A stretch of DNA of 64,000 bases from Leucothrix arctica (GCF_003172895.1 NZ_QGKL01000019.1:110380-174379); one strand, 5' to 3'. Shown: positions 53,852 through 62,523, numbered from the stretch's first letter. A program made the numbers and translations. Notes: generated by a model not told the origin, from the sequence alone.

Positions 53852-55165
53852 TTGGAATTTTTAAAGCAAGCCATATCCGTTGATATGGTCGCTCAAGAAG
53901 ATGAAAAGACTCAAGCAATCGTTAAAGGAATGCTGCAACGTATTCAAGACGAAGGCGAGTCTGCTGTAAAAGAATATGCTAAACAGTTTGATAACTGGGA
54001 AGGTGATTTCATCTTGTCAGACGAAAAGAAAAAAACACTGATTGATAGTGTTCCTCAAAGTGTTAAAGATGATATCGATTTTGCTCACCGTCAGGTTAAG
54101 CGTTTTGCAGTAGCACAACGTAACAGCTTAACTGAGTTTGAAATTGAGACTGAGCCAGGTGTTCGTCTTGGTCAAAAAGTAATGCCTGTTCAAGCTGCTG
54201 GTTGTTATGTACCGGGTGGCCGTTATGCTCACGCTGCATCTGCAATCATGAGTGTTGCAACGGCTAAAGCTGCTGGTGTTCCACACATTGTTGCTTGCTC
54301 ACCTCCTCGTGGTGATAGCATTAACCCTGCTGTTGTCTATGCAATGGATGTTGCAGGCGCAGATGTCATTATCGAAATGGGTGGTGTTCACGCCATTGCT
54401 ACCATGGCTTATGGCTTATTCGGTGGCAAACCTGCTGATATTTTAGTAGGTCCTGGTAATGCATTTGTTGCTGAAGCAAAGCGCATGTTGTTTGGTGAAG
54501 TGGGTATTGATGTATTCGCTGGTCCAACTGAGTCTGCAATCATCGCTGATGAAACAGCTGACCCAATGACTATTGCGGTAGATTTAGTATCACAAGCAGA
54601 GCACGGTACGAACTCTCCAGTATGGTTGTTTACAACTAGCCGTGAGCTAGGTGAGCAAGTTCTAAAGATCATGCCACACGTAATTGCTGACATGCCCAAT
54701 GCGGATGTTTGTGAAGCGGCTTGGCGTGACCATGGTGTTATTATTTATGCTGAGACACGCGAAGAAATCGCGACGATTAGTGATGAATACGCCTGTGAGC
54801 ATTTACAAGTAATGACAACGGACTTGGAGTGGTGGAAGAGCAATCTAAACAACTACGGTTCTTTGTTTATGGGTGAAGGCAGTACAGTGACACACGGTGA
54901 TAAGTGTTCTGGTACTAACCATATTCTTCCAACAAAACGCGCTGCTCGTTACAGTGGTGGACTGAATGTTCAGAAGTTCATGAAGGTACTGACTTATCAA
55001 GAAATTGATGAAGCAGCTAACCTTGCATTCAGTGGCGCAGGGTCACGTATTTCTCGCGTCGAAGGTATGGAAGGTCACGCAAGAGCATGTGATTGGCGCT
55101 TACGTAAATATTTCCCTGAAACAGAATGGGATTTCGACGTTTACGACCAAAAACACTATAGCTAA
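53852..55165 (+). CDS. hpsN: Histidinol-dehydrogenase-like sulfonate dehydrogenase (HpsN family)
   Basis: A 437-residue NAD-dependent dehydrogenase. The start is TTG at 53852 behind a strong AAGGAGG; the ATG at 53847 stops after five codons. The blocks GCYVPGGRYAHAASAIMS, GPGNAFVAEAKRMLFG, FAGPTESAIIADETADP, VSQAEHGTNSPVW, GTNHILPTKRAARYSGGL and RVEGMEGHARACDWRLRKYF are those of HpsN (sulfopropanediol 3-dehydrogenase) rather than true HisD, which is part of a his operon. Zinc and catalytic residues (Gln and His of SQAEHG) are present. Family members oxidise an alcohol to an acid in two steps. Here the substrate may be a C3 sulfonate alcohol such as dihydroxypropanesulfonate or cysteinolate. 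Confidence 0.85.
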   Translation: MEFLKQAISVDMVAQEDEKTQAIVKGMLQRIQDEGESAVKEYAKQFDNWEGDFILSDEKKKTLIDSVPQSVKDDIDFAHRQVKRFAVAQRNSLTEFEIETEPGVRLGQKVMPVQAAGCYVPGGRYAHAASAIMSVATAKAAGVPHIVACSPPRGDSINPAVVYAMDVAGADVIIEMGGVHAIATMAYGLFGGKPADILVGPGNAFVAEAKRMLFGEVGIDVFAGPTESAIIADETADPMTIAVDLVSQAEHGTNSPVWLFTTSRELGEQVLKIMPHVIADMPNADVCEAAWRDHGVIIYAETREEIATISDEYACEHLQVMTTDLEWWKSNLNNYGSLFMGEGSTVTHGDKCSGTNHILPTKRAARYSGGLNVQKFMKVLTYQEIDEAANLAFSGAGSRISRVEGMEGHARACDWRLRKYFPETEWDFDVYDQKHYS

Positions 55166-55175
55166 AGGTTAAGGT

Positions 55176-56366
55176 ATGAAAGTCTTCAATAAGTCATTTA
55201 CTCAACAAGAGCCGATTCCTCAAAAGGGAATCGACGCTGCACTTGAAGTCATGAAGTCAGGACGCTTACATCGTTACAACACGCTGCCAGGCGAGAAAGG
55301 TGAAGTTGACCTACTCGAGCTTGAGTTTGCTGAGTATCTTGGTGTTCCTTACTGTTTGGCGTGCGCATCGGGTGGCTATGCCATTCACATTGCAATGCGT
55401 GCAGCAGGGTTACAGCCTGGTGATAAGGTGCTTTCTAATGCATTCACCTTAGCACCTGTACCGGGCGCTATTCACAATAGTGGTGGTGAGCCAGTATTTG
55501 TGGATGTAACAGATGACTATTGTATAGACCTTGACGACCTTGAGCTAAAAGCACGTGAGTCAGGGGCTAAGTTTTTGCTCCTGTCTCACATGCGTGGTCA
55601 TTTAGCGGATATGGATCGAATCATAGCGATTTGTAATCAATATGATTTGTTCCTGATCGAAGACTGTGCCCATACCATGGGCGCTAGTTGGAATGGCGTA
55701 AAGAGCGGCACGTTTGGTGATGTTGCCTGCTTTAGTGCGCAAACGTATAAACACATTAACTCCGGTGAAGGTGGACTTTTAACCACTAAACACGCCGATG
55801 TAATGGCGAAAGCGGTCATGTACTCAGGCTCTTATATGCTGTTTGCAAACCACCACAAAGCACCACCTGTCGAAGCCTTTGACGACGCACGTTACGAAAC
55901 ACCTAATTACAGCGGCCGCATGGATAACCTGCGTGCTGCGATTTTACGACCACAGTTGGCTGACTTGGAAACGCAGTGTAAAAGATGGAATGAGCGCTAT
56001 GATGCCGTGAATGACATTATTGCGAACTGCTCCTCTATTCACTTGCCTAACCGTCCTGAAGCCGAAGTATTTGTCGGTAGCTCTATTCAGTTCTCGCTAC
56101 CAACGTTTACTCCAGAACAAATCACTAAAGTCATCGCGGTTTGTGAAGAGCGTGGCGTAATGCTGAAGTGGTTTGGTAATGCCGTGCCGATGGGCTACAC
56201 CAGCCGATATGACAGCTGGAAATACATCAAAGATATGCCTAGTTTGCCTACCACAGAGGCTATATTAGCGACCTTGCTTGATATGCGTATTCCTCTGACG
56301 TTCACACTAGAAGATTGCCAACTCATTGCTAATATTATCGTTGATGTCGTTGAGGAGTGCTTTTGA
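55176..56366 (+). CDS. DegT/DnrJ/EryC1/StrS-family PLP aminotransferase
   Basis: A 396-residue fold-type I PLP enzyme. Landmarks are LACASGGYAIHIAMRAAGLQ (cofactor phosphate), SNAFTLAPVPGAI, FLIEDCAHTMGASWNG (Asp contacting the PLP ring), and SAQTYKHINSGEGGLLTT, where the Lys forms the Schiff base. NYSGRMDNLRAAIL comes next. The family usually aminates keto-sugars, but no sugar-nucleotide genes are near. In this operon it could interconvert an amino sulfonate and its keto form, or move an amino group to or from a C3 sulfonate. It starts 10 bp after the HpsN-like gene and its stop overlaps the racemase start. Substrate is inference. Confidence 0.85.
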   Translation: MKVFNKSFTQQEPIPQKGIDAALEVMKSGRLHRYNTLPGEKGEVDLLELEFAEYLGVPYCLACASGGYAIHIAMRAAGLQPGDKVLSNAFTLAPVPGAIHNSGGEPVFVDVTDDYCIDLDDLELKARESGAKFLLLSHMRGHLADMDRIIAICNQYDLFLIEDCAHTMGASWNGVKSGTFGDVACFSAQTYKHINSGEGGLLTTKHADVMAKAVMYSGSYMLFANHHKAPPVEAFDDARYETPNYSGRMDNLRAAILRPQLADLETQCKRWNERYDAVNDIIANCSSIHLPNRPEAEVFVGSSIQFSLPTFTPEQITKVIAVCEERGVMLKWFGNAVPMGYTSRYDSWKYIKDMPSLPTTEAILATLLDMRIPLTFTLEDCQLIANIIVDVVEECF

Positions 56367-57073
56367 TGAGTAATCAAGAAAAGACCGTTGGTATTATAGG
56401 CGGAATGGGTCCTGAGGCGACGGTTGACTTGATGCAGCAAGTGATTGCTGGAACACCAGCCAATGATGATGTTGACCACATTCGCATGTTGGTTGATAAC
56501 AACCCGAAAGTACCCTCAAGAATTAAAGCCATTATTGAAGGTACGGGCGAAAGCCCTGCCCCAGTAATGATTCAGATGGCTCAGGGACTGGAAAAACAAG
56601 GTGCTGATTTCCTCGTGATTCCTTGTAATACCGCACACCACTATTACAACGATGTTGCTGCATCTGTCAGTATTCCCACGCTCAATATTATTGAAATCAC
56701 TGCTAAGCATAGTAAACAGCAGCAACCAGACCTTACTAAGGTTGGTTTACTGGCTTCTAGTGCGCTACAAAAAATTAACTTATACGAGCCTTGGTTTGAG
56801 CAACTAGGGGTTGAGATTGCCTACCCTAATGTAGACGATCAGCAAGCGGTCATGGAGTTAATCCGTGCGGTAAAAGCTAACAAGCAAACGTCAGAGCAAG
56901 TTGCAGCTTATAACCGAGCTGCACAACAGCTTGCAGCACAAGGTGCTGAGTGCCTGATTGTTGCCTGTACTGAGTTATCGGTAATTGGTGATCAACTTCA
57001 GACAGAGCTACCTGTTTATGATGCTTCAACACTATTAGCTCAGGCTATTATTGATAACGCTTTAAACACCTGA
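56366..57073 (+). CDS. Aspartate/glutamate-racemase-family amino acid racemase
   Basis: I use the ATG at 56366, which overlaps the stop of the previous gene (TGATG) with GAGGAG upstream; it gives 235 residues. The two-Cys racemase pattern is clear: VGIIGGMGPEATVDLMQQ, VDNNPKVPSRIKAI, FLVIPCNTAHHYY (first catalytic Cys) and GAECLIVACTELSVIGDQ (second Cys). The family racemises aspartate, glutamate or similar acids without cofactor. L-cysteate is a sulfonic analogue of aspartate, so interconversion of D- and L-cysteate is a reasonable guess from its place between the other genes. Confidence 0.88.
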   Translation: MSNQEKTVGIIGGMGPEATVDLMQQVIAGTPANDDVDHIRMLVDNNPKVPSRIKAIIEGTGESPAPVMIQMAQGLEKQGADFLVIPCNTAHHYYNDVAASVSIPTLNIIEITAKHSKQQQPDLTKVGLLASSALQKINLYEPWFEQLGVEIAYPNVDDQQAVMELIRAVKANKQTSEQVAAYNRAAQQLAAQGAECLIVACTELSVIGDQLQTELPVYDASTLLAQAIIDNALNT

Positions 57074-57106
57074 AAGATCGTCTGAAACAATGTAAAGCTA
57101 TATGTG

Positions 57107-57138
57107 GCGCCTCCCCTTGATTAGTTAAGGGGAGGCGC
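57107..57138 (+). terminator. Hairpin between racemase and ridA
   Basis: GCGCCTCCCCTT at 57107-57118 pairs perfectly with AAGGGGAGGCGC at 57127-57138, with an 8-nt loop and a modest T-rich tail. It may partly terminate before ridA. Confidence 0.7.
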
Positions 57139-57179
57139 ATTTACTTCTAAAATTAATAACACCGCAACAAGAGAATATT

Positions 57180-57527
57180 ATGACTATTGAAAGAATAGAA
57201 TCAACTGAGCGAATGAGCAGAATTGTTAAACACAACAACACTGTATACTTATGTGGCCAAACTGCTGCGGATGAAGCTTGGGATATTACTGAACAAACAC
57301 AGCGTTGTTTGCAAAAGGTTGAAGATCTCTTGGAAAAAGCAGGATCTTCTACTGAGAAGCTATTGATGGTTACCATTTACATTCGTGACATGAATGACTT
57401 CGCGGCGATGAATAAAGTTTGGGATGCTTGGGTGGCAGATAAGCCAAAGCCAGCACGTGCTTGTGTTGAAGCGCATATGGCTAGACCTTGTGTGTTGGTA
57501 GAGTTGTCGGTTACGGCCGCTCAGTAA
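57180..57527 (+). CDS. RidA-family enamine/imine deaminase
   Basis: A 115-residue RidA/YjgF-type protein: [58 protein letters not shown] and [20 protein letters not shown], with the conserved Arg that binds the substrate carboxylate (ARACVE). RidA hydrolyses 2-aminoacrylate and other reactive enamines released by PLP lyases. CuyA-type beta-elimination gives just such an intermediate, so the gene fits the operon well. It lies 106 bp after the racemase, beyond a hairpin. No ATG closer to the ribosome site is better than 57180. Confidence 0.92.
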   Translation: MTIERIESTERMSRIVKHNNTVYLCGQTAADEAWDITEQTQRCLQKVEDLLEKAGSSTEKLLMVTIYIRDMNDFAAMNKVWDAWVADKPKPARACVEAHMARPCVLVELSVTAAQ

Positions 57528-57583
57528 ATTGCACAAAATCACTGGCGGCATTTAAAGGTGCCGCATTGTGTTGATAGCGATAG

Positions 57584-57722
57584 AGCATGAAATGTTCTAT
57601 CGCCTATCCGAAATGGCAATATTAGGGAGGATGTAAATCTAACTGTGTAAATCTAACTGTGTAAGTGCCATTTTGGATACTCTGTAATAACTCATTTACT
57701 GTGACACGGCTATTGCGACACT
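57584..57722 (-). pseudogene. Scar with ATPase tail and Fic N-terminal fragments
   Basis: 57584-57622 on the minus strand encodes LPFRIGDRTFHALSL, matching the end of the ATPase remnant at 43.9 kb (LPFRIGDRTFYALPL). 57667-57722 matches the first codons and promoter of the Fic gene: TVNELLQSIQ against TVNKLLQSIQ, plus GGCTATTGCG from the operator. A 14-bp direct repeat (GTAAATCTAACTGT, twice) lies between. The gap between ridA and the molybdoenzyme gene is therefore the scar of a Fic/ATPase module. Confidence 0.78.
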
Positions 57723-57731
57723 CAACAGTCA

Positions 57732-59780
57732 TTAGTAACTCTCAATCGCCACCAACGTATCGTTATAACAAGCGCCATCCAAAATATCCGTCCGCACATC
57801 CGCAGGGATCAACGCATTCACCGTTTGCCCACTTTGGCTAGTCGCCTTCCAAGCACCCTTGGGCGTATACAAAACACCCTGCTTTACTTTGTCTGACACC
57901 TGCGCTTTAAAGCTAACCTCGCCCTGCTCATTCCACACTCGCACCAACTCACCGTGCGTAATACCCGACGCTGCCGCATCTTCTGGGTGAATCTCAACTG
58001 ACTGAGCAACTAACGACTCAGAACAACCACCAAACGTCGCATTGGTACGGTCATTTGAAGAGGGTGAAATAATCATAAAAGGAAACTTCTCAGCTCTCGC
58101 TAACGGCTCATAACGTGGCACACCAAAGCCATACTTCTGTTCAAGCGCATCACTGAATAACTCAATCTTTCCTGACGGTGTGGACGGTTTAACCGTATCG
58201 CACATAATAATTGGCTGACCTGAGTCAGACTCGATAAACAACGCTTCATCAACGCCTAATTTGCTAGGTTTCTTGCCTTGTAAGCGTGGGTCACCGTCAA
58301 TAAACGCCTCATCCATTAGCTGCTTATCAGTACGCTTAAACGACGCATCATCAAAACCAAACCTAGCAGCTAAACGGCGGAATATTTCAGTGTTAGCCAA
58401 CGCTTCACCGACAGGTGCAATCACCGCTTCTGCCCGTTGCAGATAGTTGTGCCCATAAGAGGCGTAGATATCTTCAATTTCAAACATACTCGCCGCAGGT
58501 AAAATAACATCAGCGTATTTCATACTGTCCGTCATCACCACATCACAGCCTGCGATAAAAACAGATTCTTTACTCAACGCACGTTGCATTCGGTGTTGGT
58601 CTGGGTGGGTTGCGATTGGGTTGTGGTTATAAATCATTAAAGCTTTTACTGGGATAGCTAAAGTGTCATCCAGTATCGACTTACTCACGTCTAAAATATT
58701 CAGGGTGCGCGTATTTTTAGGCACCATCGACGTGCCTTCTAAACGCTCAGAGTCACGCGGAAATGATAGACCTGCTTTAGCAATCACACCTGCACCACTA
58801 CGACCAAAGTTACCCGTCAACGCTTGCAAAGCCATTGCCGCACGTAAGCCTGAACCACCACTTTTGCCACGTTCTATCCCATTTCCAAATGACGCTGATA
58901 CGTTTTTAGCCTGCATATAATAGTCCGCTAACGCGTCAAAAGACGCCAAGCTCAAACCACAAATAGACAGCACATCTTCACGGCTGTACTGACGCGCTTG
59001 CTCAAGGTATGGCGCTGCGCCATAGACCCACTGTTCTATAAAGTCATTATCTAAACCACCACGACGCTCCAACTCAGCGGCTAACGCCATTGCCAGTACA
59101 ACGTCAGTACCTGGATTAATCTGTAAAAACAGGTCTGCGCGATTCGCGATGGCTATTCGCTTTGGGTCGATCACGATCAGCTTACAACCCGCTGCCTGTG
59201 TTTTTTTTAGCATACGAGACAAGTGTAAGTTTGACACCGTTGCATTGTTGCCCCACATCACCAAAAGATCGGACTCCATCACCTGCTCTGGCGGCATACC
59301 AGCGGTATCGCCAAACAAACTCGCATACGCGCCACTTTTCACCGCACCACACAAAGGGCCACGGTCTAACTGTGTCGCACCGAGCTTGTTAAAAAACCGA
59401 CGATCCAGCGAATTAGCGGCTAATTCCCCATGTGGGCCAGCGTAGTTAAAACCGATAACAGACTGCGGGCCGTGTTGCTCAATGGCTTGACTGAAACCTT
59501 CGTGTACCAAGTCAATCGCCTGTTCCCAAGAAATCTGCTCGTACTCACCAGAGCCTCTAGAGCCCGTCCGTTTGAGCGGATGTGTGAGTCGTTGCTCACC
59601 ATGCACGTAGTCAGGATAAAAGCGCGCCACCTTGCTGCAAATCGCTTTATCTGTGTACGGATTCACTTCCGATGCTCGAATGGATATCACTTTTTCGTCC
59701 TGTACTTTTACCGCCAGACTACAGGTATCTGGGCAGTCCAAAGTGCAGACAGTTAGGCGAGTTTCAGTGGCAGTGCTCAT
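57732..59780 (-). CDS. Molybdopterin-dependent oxidoreductase, single catalytic subunit
   Basis: A 682-residue protein of the DMSO-reductase superfamily. The N-terminal [4Fe-4S] site is VCTLDCPDTCSLAV with AICSKVARF about 30 residues later. GSGEYEQISWEQAIDLV, LDRGPLCGAVKSGAYASLFG (Cys as a candidate molybdenum ligand), MWGNNATVSNLHLSR, VIDPKRIAIANRADLFLQINPGTD in part, and a C-terminal cofactor-binding domain with ISPSSNDRTNATFGG follow. The size and single-subunit organisation resemble formate-dehydrogenase-like or short oxidoreductases of unknown substrate. There is no Tat signal, so it is cytoplasmic. No partner ferredoxin or chaperone gene is adjacent. The divergent MocR gene may regulate it. 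Confidence 0.85.
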   Translation of the reverse strand: MSTATETRLTVCTLDCPDTCSLAVKVQDEKVISIRASEVNPYTDKAICSKVARFYPDYVHGEQRLTHPLKRTGSRGSGEYEQISWEQAIDLVHEGFSQAIEQHGPQSVIGFNYAGPHGELAANSLDRRFFNKLGATQLDRGPLCGAVKSGAYASLFGDTAGMPPEQVMESDLLVMWGNNATVSNLHLSRMLKKTQAAGCKLIVIDPKRIAIANRADLFLQINPGTDVVLAMALAAELERRGGLDNDFIEQWVYGAAPYLEQARQYSREDVLSICGLSLASFDALADYYMQAKNVSASFGNGIERGKSGGSGLRAAMALQALTGNFGRSGAGVIAKAGLSFPRDSERLEGTSMVPKNTRTLNILDVSKSILDDTLAIPVKALMIYNHNPIATHPDQHRMQRALSKESVFIAGCDVVMTDSMKYADVILPAASMFEIEDIYASYGHNYLQRAEAVIAPVGEALANTEIFRRLAARFGFDDASFKRTDKQLMDEAFIDGDPRLQGKKPSKLGVDEALFIESDSGQPIIMCDTVKPSTPSGKIELFSDALEQKYGFGVPRYEPLARAEKFPFMIISPSSNDRTNATFGGCSESLVAQSVEIHPEDAAASGITHGELVRVWNEQGEVSFKAQVSDKVKQGVLYTPKGAWKATSQSGQTVNALIPADVRTDILDGACYNDTLVAIESY

Positions 59781-59864
59781 GCTTTTTTCCTCAAAACGAA
59801 GGTGGTCGGGTGACTCATTGATTAAGTATAAGATTAGTGGCTAAATGGAGCATTAAGAAGACCC

Positions 59865-59883
59865 ATTTATAGACTATTTATAG
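59865..59883 (+). promoter_or_regulatory. Direct repeat ATTTATAG, possible MocR site
   Basis: ATTTATAG occurs at 59865-59872 and 59876-59883, 11 bp (one helical turn) apart, just upstream of the MocR start in the gap shared with the divergent molybdoenzyme gene. MocR regulators often bind direct repeats. Confidence 0.45.
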
Positions 59884-59890
59884 GCCCACT

Positions 59891-61375
59891 TTGTCATTAG
59901 CTGATTTTCCATCTGAGCTGTTTCTGCCTTTTCTGAATCAGGACAATAACGTACCTCAGTACGTCGCCTTGTTTCGTGCGTTTCAGCAAGCCATCGTCAA
60001 AGGTCATTTGATCGCTGGCGCTAAATTACCCGCGACTAGACCACTTGCAACTGCGCTCAGTGTGTCACGAAACACCGTCAAAACAGCTTATGAAATGCTG
60101 TTGGCGGAAGGCTATATAGAAACAAAACACGGTGCTGGCAGCTTTGTTTCGACACAATTACCCGAACAATTTGTCGCGGCTAAATGCTCAAATGCTAACG
60201 CCACAAACCATCGCCCTGCACTATCTTTATTCTCCCAACGCACCGAACAGTTAATACCAACGCAGACGACTAAAACGGGATCATTACTACGACCTGCTCA
60301 TGGCTGCGTACAGAGCTTTCCTTGGTCACAGTGGCAAAAGCATGTGACTAAAGCCGCTCACACCATGAAATACGCATCTTTAAACTCAGTGTTGGGCGCG
60401 CCATTATTACGTGAACAAATTGCTAGCTATTTGAATGTTGCACGGGGAGTGAAGTGTCATGAAAAGCAAATCATTATTTGCTCTGGCTCTCAGCAAGCGC
60501 TCTACCTCAGCTTGCAGTTGCTAGTAAACCAAGGCGACCATGTGATGATTGAAAACCCCGGTTATTCAGGCATCGGAGGCTCGATAGATGCAATGGGCGC
60601 AGTAAAAGTCCCCGTCACTATCGACCAACATGGCTTTAGTCTTGAAGACGGTTTAGCGCAGTCACCCAATGCGCGCGTAGCACTAATTACACCCTCACGA
60701 AATTATCCGATGGGTTACACACTCAGCCTAGACCGTCGGCTCGCACTCATTAACTGGGCAAAGCAAAACAAGGCGTGGATTATTGAAGACGACTACGACA
60801 GTGAGTTTCGTTTCGACGGCCCGCCACTGAGCTCTATGCAGGGTTTGGGCGGTGAGAAGTGCGTGATTTATACGGGGACGTTTAGTCGCATTTTGCATTC
60901 ATCGATTCGTATCGGGTATTTGGTGGTTCCAGAGTCGTTAGTCGATGTCTTTAGTCAAGCGAAACAGTTTATGGATGGTGGTTTGTCGCAACTGCCGCAG
61001 CTTGCGCTGGGCGAGTTTATGGCGACAGGGCAATTTACTAGCCATGTTAGACGTATGCGTAAGTTGTACCAGCAGCGTCGGGATACGTTGAAGCAGTTGG
61101 TTGACGAAACCATGCCTAATATATTGCAGCGCGTTGAGACGGATGGCGGAATGCACTCGGTGTTTTTACTGCCTGAGGGGTATTCTGACATTGAGATTTG
61201 TCAAAAAGCCAATGCGCAAGACTTGGGTATTTACGCGCTTTCTAGTTACTACGTGGGAAAGCAAAAGCAGCAAGGTTTATTGATTGGGTTTGCGGGGGAT
61301 AATGAGGAGTCGATGAAACACAGTATCTATAAACTGGCTCAGATTATTAATACAGGGCATCACTTGTCTTCTTAA
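59891..61375 (+). CDS. MocR-type regulator (GntR HTH plus aminotransferase-like domain)
   Basis: A 494-residue PLP-dependent regulator. The start is TTG at 59891 (MSLADFPSELF); no upstream in-frame ATG exists before a stop. The GntR winged HTH (about 20-90) has FRAFQQAIVKGHLIAGAKLP, then SRNTVKTAYEMLLAEGYIET and GAGSFVS. The aminotransferase-like part (about 130-494) has CSGSQQALYLSLQLL, NPGYSGIGGSID, PSRNYPMGYTLS, IEDDYDSEFRF and TGTFSRILHSSIRIGYL. In the latter, Arg occupies the expected PLP-lysine position of the usual SFSKxLxPxLRxG motif, so PLP attachment may be lost or altered. It may control the divergent molybdoenzyme gene. Confidence 0.9.
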   Translation: MSLADFPSELFLPFLNQDNNVPQYVALFRAFQQAIVKGHLIAGAKLPATRPLATALSVSRNTVKTAYEMLLAEGYIETKHGAGSFVSTQLPEQFVAAKCSNANATNHRPALSLFSQRTEQLIPTQTTKTGSLLRPAHGCVQSFPWSQWQKHVTKAAHTMKYASLNSVLGAPLLREQIASYLNVARGVKCHEKQIIICSGSQQALYLSLQLLVNQGDHVMIENPGYSGIGGSIDAMGAVKVPVTIDQHGFSLEDGLAQSPNARVALITPSRNYPMGYTLSLDRRLALINWAKQNKAWIIEDDYDSEFRFDGPPLSSMQGLGGEKCVIYTGTFSRILHSSIRIGYLVVPESLVDVFSQAKQFMDGGLSQLPQLALGEFMATGQFTSHVRRMRKLYQQRRDTLKQLVDETMPNILQRVETDGGMHSVFLLPEGYSDIEICQKANAQDLGIYALSSYYVGKQKQQGLLIGFAGDNEESMKHSIYKLAQIINTGHHLSS

Positions 61376-61487
61376 ATAATGCCCTCCATATTTATCTATA
61401 ACCTATTTAGCTCAATGGCGCTTATCAAAATAAGGTTGCTTTAATAAGCTAAACCCAATGTTTAACATCACCCCAGAGAATAAAATC

Positions 61488-62438
61488 ATGTCTAATAACT
61501 CTCAGCAAACAATGCAAGCCATACAAATCAATGAGTACGGTGACTCAAGCGTACTTGAGCTAGCAAACGCGCCTATACCGACACTGGAAAGCAACGATGT
61601 CCTGATCAAAGTTCATGCGTCTTCTATCAACCCTGTCGATTGGAAAATCCGTGAAGGTTACTTAGCGTCGATGATTCCTTACGAATTCCCTGTAACACTA
61701 GGCTGGGATGTAGCTGGTGAGATTACCGAGCTAGGTGCAGACGTAACAGGCTGGTCTATCGGTGATCAGGTATATAGCCGCCCAGACATCGGTCGTAATG
61801 GTACTTTTGCAGAGTTCGTTGCGGTACATGCCGATGAGATCGCACTAAAACCAAAAACCTTAGATATGAATCATGCCGCAGCTGTGCCACTGGCGGCACT
61901 AACGGCTTGGCAATCACTGTACGACTTTGCTGACGTTAAAGCGGGTGAGCGCGTATTGATTCAAGCCGGTGCAGGTGGTGTCGGTAGTTTTGCTATTCAA
62001 CTGGCTAAGGTACGTGGCGCGCACGTAATCAGTACCTGCTCTACTAAGAATGTTGAGTTCTTAAAGTCTTTGGGCGCTGACGAAGTCATTGACTACACAA
62101 AGCAAGACTTCAGTGAGTTAAGAGATATCGACGTGGTATTTGATACCTTGGGTGGTGAAGAGCTTTCGAAGTCATGGCAGACAATGAAAGAAGGCTCACG
62201 CCTAGTATCGATCGTTGAGCCACCAAGTGATGAGGAAGCGGCAAAGCACGGTGTTAAAGTTGGATTCGTTTTCATTCAACCTGACGGAGCACAGCTAAAA
62301 GAACTAGCAACGTTGATTGATGACGGTAAAGTGACTGTAACAGTGGATAGCGTATTCCCACTGAAAGATGTTGCGGCAGCACAAGATAAAAGTGCGACAA
62401 ACCGTGCAAAAGGTAAGATTGTTATTCAAGTTATTTAA
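61488..62438 (+). CDS. Zinc-free MDR-family NADPH:quinone-oxidoreductase-like protein
   Basis: I take the ATG at 61488 (MSNNSQQTMQAIQINEYGDS), with AGAGAA upstream; a start at 61458 is possible. It is about 316 residues of the medium-chain reductase family, quinone oxidoreductase type: NDVLIKVHASSINPVDWKIR, VTLGWDVAGEITELGADVTG, GDQVYSRPDIGRNGTFAEFV, AAAVPLAALTAWQSLYDFAD and the Rossmann motif VLIQAGAGGVGSFAIQLAKV. No zinc ligands are seen. Such enzymes reduce quinones or enones with NADPH. It follows the MocR gene by 112 bp. A strong terminator follows. Confidence 0.9.
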   Translation: MSNNSQQTMQAIQINEYGDSSVLELANAPIPTLESNDVLIKVHASSINPVDWKIREGYLASMIPYEFPVTLGWDVAGEITELGADVTGWSIGDQVYSRPDIGRNGTFAEFVAVHADEIALKPKTLDMNHAAAVPLAALTAWQSLYDFADVKAGERVLIQAGAGGVGSFAIQLAKVRGAHVISTCSTKNVEFLKSLGADEVIDYTKQDFSELRDIDVVFDTLGGEELSKSWQTMKEGSRLVSIVEPPSDEEAAKHGVKVGFVFIQPDGAQLKELATLIDDGKVTVTVDSVFPLKDVAAAQDKSATNRAKGKIVIQVI

Positions 62439-62473
62439 TTTTTTTGCGGCCTAAAAAATCATTGAAAAGTAAT

Positions 62474-62506
62474 AAAAAATGCAGCTAAATTAGCTGCATT
62501 TTTTTA
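62474..62506 (+). terminator. Terminator of the MDR oxidoreductase gene
   Basis: AATGCAGCTA at 62478-62487 pairs perfectly with TAGCTGCATT at 62491-62500 around a 3-nt loop. It is extended by A and T runs. Confidence 0.92.
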
Positions 62507-62523
62507 TATCAATCATAAGTCAA

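Noticed and set aside
53852..55165. Histidine biosynthesis gene hisD
   Set aside because: No other his gene is near, and the sequence blocks follow the HpsN branch; the neighbours belong to sulfonate and amino-acid metabolism.
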